From an uncultured Ruminococcus sp. (GTDB lineage: Bacteria; Bacillota; Clostridia; Oscillospirales; Ruminococcaceae): DNA of 8,071 bases. Location of the stretch: positions 1 through 8,071 of the forward strand of contig CAMNJD010000407.1 of the NCBI GenBank assembly GCA_946540705.1. Direction: 5' to 3'. Shown one piece after another: positions 7,413-8,071 of the stretch. The first letter of the stretch is position 1; every line of letters begins with the position of its first letter. The position numbers and the translations under genes are program-made. The notes under the pieces were generated by a model. It searched no databases and was not told the origin of the DNA. It saw only the letters and a list, made by a program, of their open reading frames with translations.

Positions 7413-7477
7413 TCAGGCTGCATTCAGCACACAGCGCATATAGGGGGTATTGAACTGTGCGTGCCATCACAGCCTGA
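7413..7477 (+). other. Imperfect long hairpin before the tRNA promoter
   Basis: TCAGGCTG (7413-7420) pairs with CAGCCTGA (7470-7477). Further in, GCA plus CACAG (7427-7434) pairs with CTGTG and TGC (7455-7464) across a 2-nt bulge. T-runs at 7496-7500 and 7505-7511 lie about 20-30 nt beyond the stem, too far for a classical terminator. Together with the hairpin at 7354-7384 this is the main content of the 7244-7521 gap, in which I see no coding region. It could end the operon transcript imperfectly or be a structured RNA. Confidence 0.35.
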
Positions 7478-7521
7478 ATGATATTCAACCGCACCTTTTT
7501 CTGCTTTTTTTCGCAAAACGC

Positions 7522-7550
7522 TTGACAAGCCGCCCCTTTTGTGCTATAAT
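7522..7550 (+). promoter_or_regulatory. Perfect consensus promoter of tRNA-Lys
   Basis: TTGACA (7522-7527) and TATAAT (7545-7550) match the sigma-A consensus exactly with a 17-bp spacer. T/A-rich tracts at 7496-7520 resemble an UP element. The start site near 7557 leaves a leader of about 10 nt before the mature tRNA, as expected for a stable-RNA gene. Confidence 0.92.
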
Positions 7551-7566
7551 AATTTCTGTTATATGC

Positions 7567-7639
7567 GAGAAATTAGCTCAGTTGGCAGAGCATCTCCCTT
7601 TTAAGGAGAGGGTCGAGGGTTCGAACCCCTCATTTCTCA
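7567..7639 (+). tRNA. tRNA-Lys (anticodon UUU)
   Basis: The full cloverleaf is visible. The acceptor stem is GAGAAAT (7567-7573) with ATTTCTC (7632-7638). The D stem is GCTC/GAGC with loop AGTTGGCA. The anticodon stem is TCTCC (7593-7597) with GGAGA (7605-7609), around loop CTTTTAA with TTT at 7600-7602. The variable loop has five nucleotides, and the T stem is GAGGG/CCCTC around TTCGAAC. The discriminator is A7639. CCA is not encoded, so the nucleotidyltransferase must add it. All stems pair fully. The anticodon UUU reads the lysine codons AAA and AAG. Its 3' end borders a recombinase-bearing element, so it is also a likely integration target. Confidence 0.97.
7615..7639. other. Candidate attachment site at the 3' end of tRNA-Lys
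   Basis: The T arm and acceptor 3' half of the tRNA are the usual crossover region for tyrosine recombinases that target tRNA genes. The nearby recombinase gene (minus strand, from 7782) reads toward this site. The matching second copy that would prove an att site would be at the far end of the element, outside this window. No copy of this segment is visible elsewhere in the window. The exact crossover is unknown. Confidence 0.45.
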
Positions 7640-7653
7640 CTCATGAATATTTC

Positions 7654-7700
7654 GTAAATGCGCTGTTTTCCTGTATTGGGAGAACAGCGTATTTACTTTT
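7654..7700 (+). terminator. Intrinsic terminator after tRNA-Lys
   Basis: GTAAATGCGCTGTT (7654-7667) pairs with AACAGCGTATTTAC (7683-7696) with a single G-U wobble. TTCC/GGAG (7668-7671 with 7679-7682) extends the stem to 18 pairs around a 7-nt loop. TTTT follows at 7697-7700. It starts 14 nt after the mature tRNA end, in the right place to end the tRNA transcript. Confidence 0.8.
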
Positions 7701-7710
7701 GGACACTGTT

Positions 7711-7732
7711 TGAGGGCTCTATGAGGGCTCTA
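7711..7732. repeat. Exact tandem 11-bp repeat next to the recombinase gene
   Basis: TGAGGGCTCTA occurs at 7711-7721 and again, directly adjoining, at 7722-7732. It lies between the tRNA terminator and the recombinase terminator, in non-coding DNA. Short direct repeats beside attachment sites often bind the N-terminal arm-binding domain of tyrosine recombinases, and that is the proposed role here. The 11-bp period is close to one DNA helical turn, so two protomers would sit on the same face. Confidence 0.7.
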
Positions 7733-7738
7733 CACGCA

Positions 7739-7776
7739 AAAAGAGGAATTCGCCGGCTGTGGTGAATTCCTCTTTT
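7739..7776 (-). terminator. Bidirectional-looking terminator of the recombinase gene
   Basis: AAAAGAGGAATTC (7739-7751) is the exact reverse complement of GAATTCCTCTTTT (7764-7776). GCC/GGT at the top adds up to three more pairs around a 6-nt loop. It begins 5 nt past the recombinase stop codon. Read on the minus strand, the stem ends in a run of five T (complement of 7738-7742). Read on the plus strand it ends in TTTT, so it may insulate both directions. Confidence 0.85.
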
Positions 7777-7781
7777 CTTGC

Positions 7782-8071
7782 TTATTCTGCTTTTTGGTTT
7801 TCGTCGCCGGATGCCTCATCAGGCTGCTTATTCCGCGTGATGAGCATAGCCTGCAATGCATTGGCTGCTTCGGTGTCCGCGTCCTTGATCGCGTGAAGAT
7901 AGCGCTGTGTCGTTGCGAGATTGCTGTGACCGAGCCGCGACTTCACCTGCTGGAGATTCACGCCGGAGTACAGCAGCAAGGTTGCCGAGGTGTGCCGCAG
8001 ACAGTGAAACTTGCGGACTTTGAAGCCGTTGCGCTTCAAAAACTTCCTGAACTGCTTGGACGGCGTCTGAT
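7782..8071 (-). CDS. Tyrosine recombinase / phage-type integrase, C-terminal part (5' end outside window)
   Basis: The reading frame is open through the right border, so the gene is partial at its 5' end. The last 95 complete residues are visible. They hold the catalytic core end of a phage-integrase family protein. Counting from the first full codon, the HxxR motif is HCLRH (22-26, catalytic Arg25), LGHS follows (His48), and the nucleophile Tyr57 is in TTQRYLH (codon 7899-7901). The Lys/Arg-rich lead-in and the acidic, polar tail (ending DENQKAE) are usual for such integrases. A TTG codon at 8037-8039 is internal and not a start. The enzyme would cut and rejoin DNA at the att sites of its element, and its 3' end points at the tRNA-Lys. 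A terminator follows directly. The N-terminal arm-binding and core-binding domains lie outside the window, so the subfamily cannot be assigned. Confidence 0.93.
   Translation of the reverse strand, partial: QTPSKQFRKFLKRNGFKVRKFHCLRHTSATLLLYSGVNLQQVKSRLGHSNLATTQRYLHAIKDADTEAANALQAMLITRNKQPDEASGDENQKAE

Larger units (their letters stand above)
7640..8071. mobile_element. Left edge of a putative integrated element (partial)
   Basis: Between the tRNA-Lys 3' end and the right border lie a tandem 11-bp repeat and a tyrosine recombinase gene, the usual arrangement at the end of a prophage, integrative conjugative element or genomic island inserted at a tRNA. Only the recombinase end is visible, so the class of element, its cargo and whether it is intact cannot be told. 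The left limit at 7640 is inferred from the tRNA end. Confidence 0.55.

Noticed and set aside
6440..7423. A 327-codon minus-strand open frame opposite the cohesin gene
   Set aside because: It is antisense to two clear cohesins and a dockerin, and its translation has no domain I recognise.
7450..7713. An 87-codon plus-strand open frame across the tRNA
   Set aside because: It runs straight through the tRNA promoter and the tRNA gene, which fully explain the sequence.

Overview
The window looks like chromosomal DNA from a GC-rich, Gram-positive gut or rumen Clostridia member of the Ruminococcus type (Oscillospiraceae). The reasons are a secreted leucine-rich-repeat protein ending in a type I dockerin, a cohesin-bearing scaffoldin-like protein, canonical AGGAGG ribosome binding and consensus sigma-A promoters. 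The species cannot be fixed from the sequence alone.

Layout. Positions 1-335 hold no protein gene. They contain small GC-rich hairpins (12-58), a perfect AT-rich palindrome (69-87), a strong promoter (236-264), a leader hairpin and a Shine-Dalgarno site. Next comes a two-gene operon on the + strand. Gene 1 (336-5864) encodes a 1842-residue secreted modular protein: signal peptide, 8-residue tandem repeats, two BspA-type LRR blocks, two Ig-like Big_2 domains, two propeller-like regions and a C-terminal dockerin. Gene 2 (5861-7243) overlaps it by four bases (GTGA) and encodes a 460-residue secreted protein with two cohesins, a Thr-rich linker and a C-terminal dockerin. The overlap suggests coupled synthesis. 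The likely use is that the dockerin of the large LRR protein, or of other proteins, plugs into the two cohesins, and the adaptor's own dockerin plugs into a further scaffoldin. No glycoside hydrolase or other enzyme domain is recognisable, so this is a non-catalytic cohesin-dockerin unit, perhaps for adhesion or substrate recognition.

Positions 7244-7566 hold no protein gene but contain two imperfect hairpins, T-rich tracts and a perfect-consensus promoter. That promoter drives a tRNA-Lys(UUU) gene (7567-7639), which is followed by a long hairpin terminator. The right end (from about 7640) looks like the edge of an integrated element. It carries an exact 11-bp tandem repeat, a bidirectional terminator, and the C-terminal part of a tyrosine recombinase read on the minus strand and cut by the window edge. 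The tRNA 3' end is the natural candidate for the attachment site, and the rest of the element would lie beyond position 8071.
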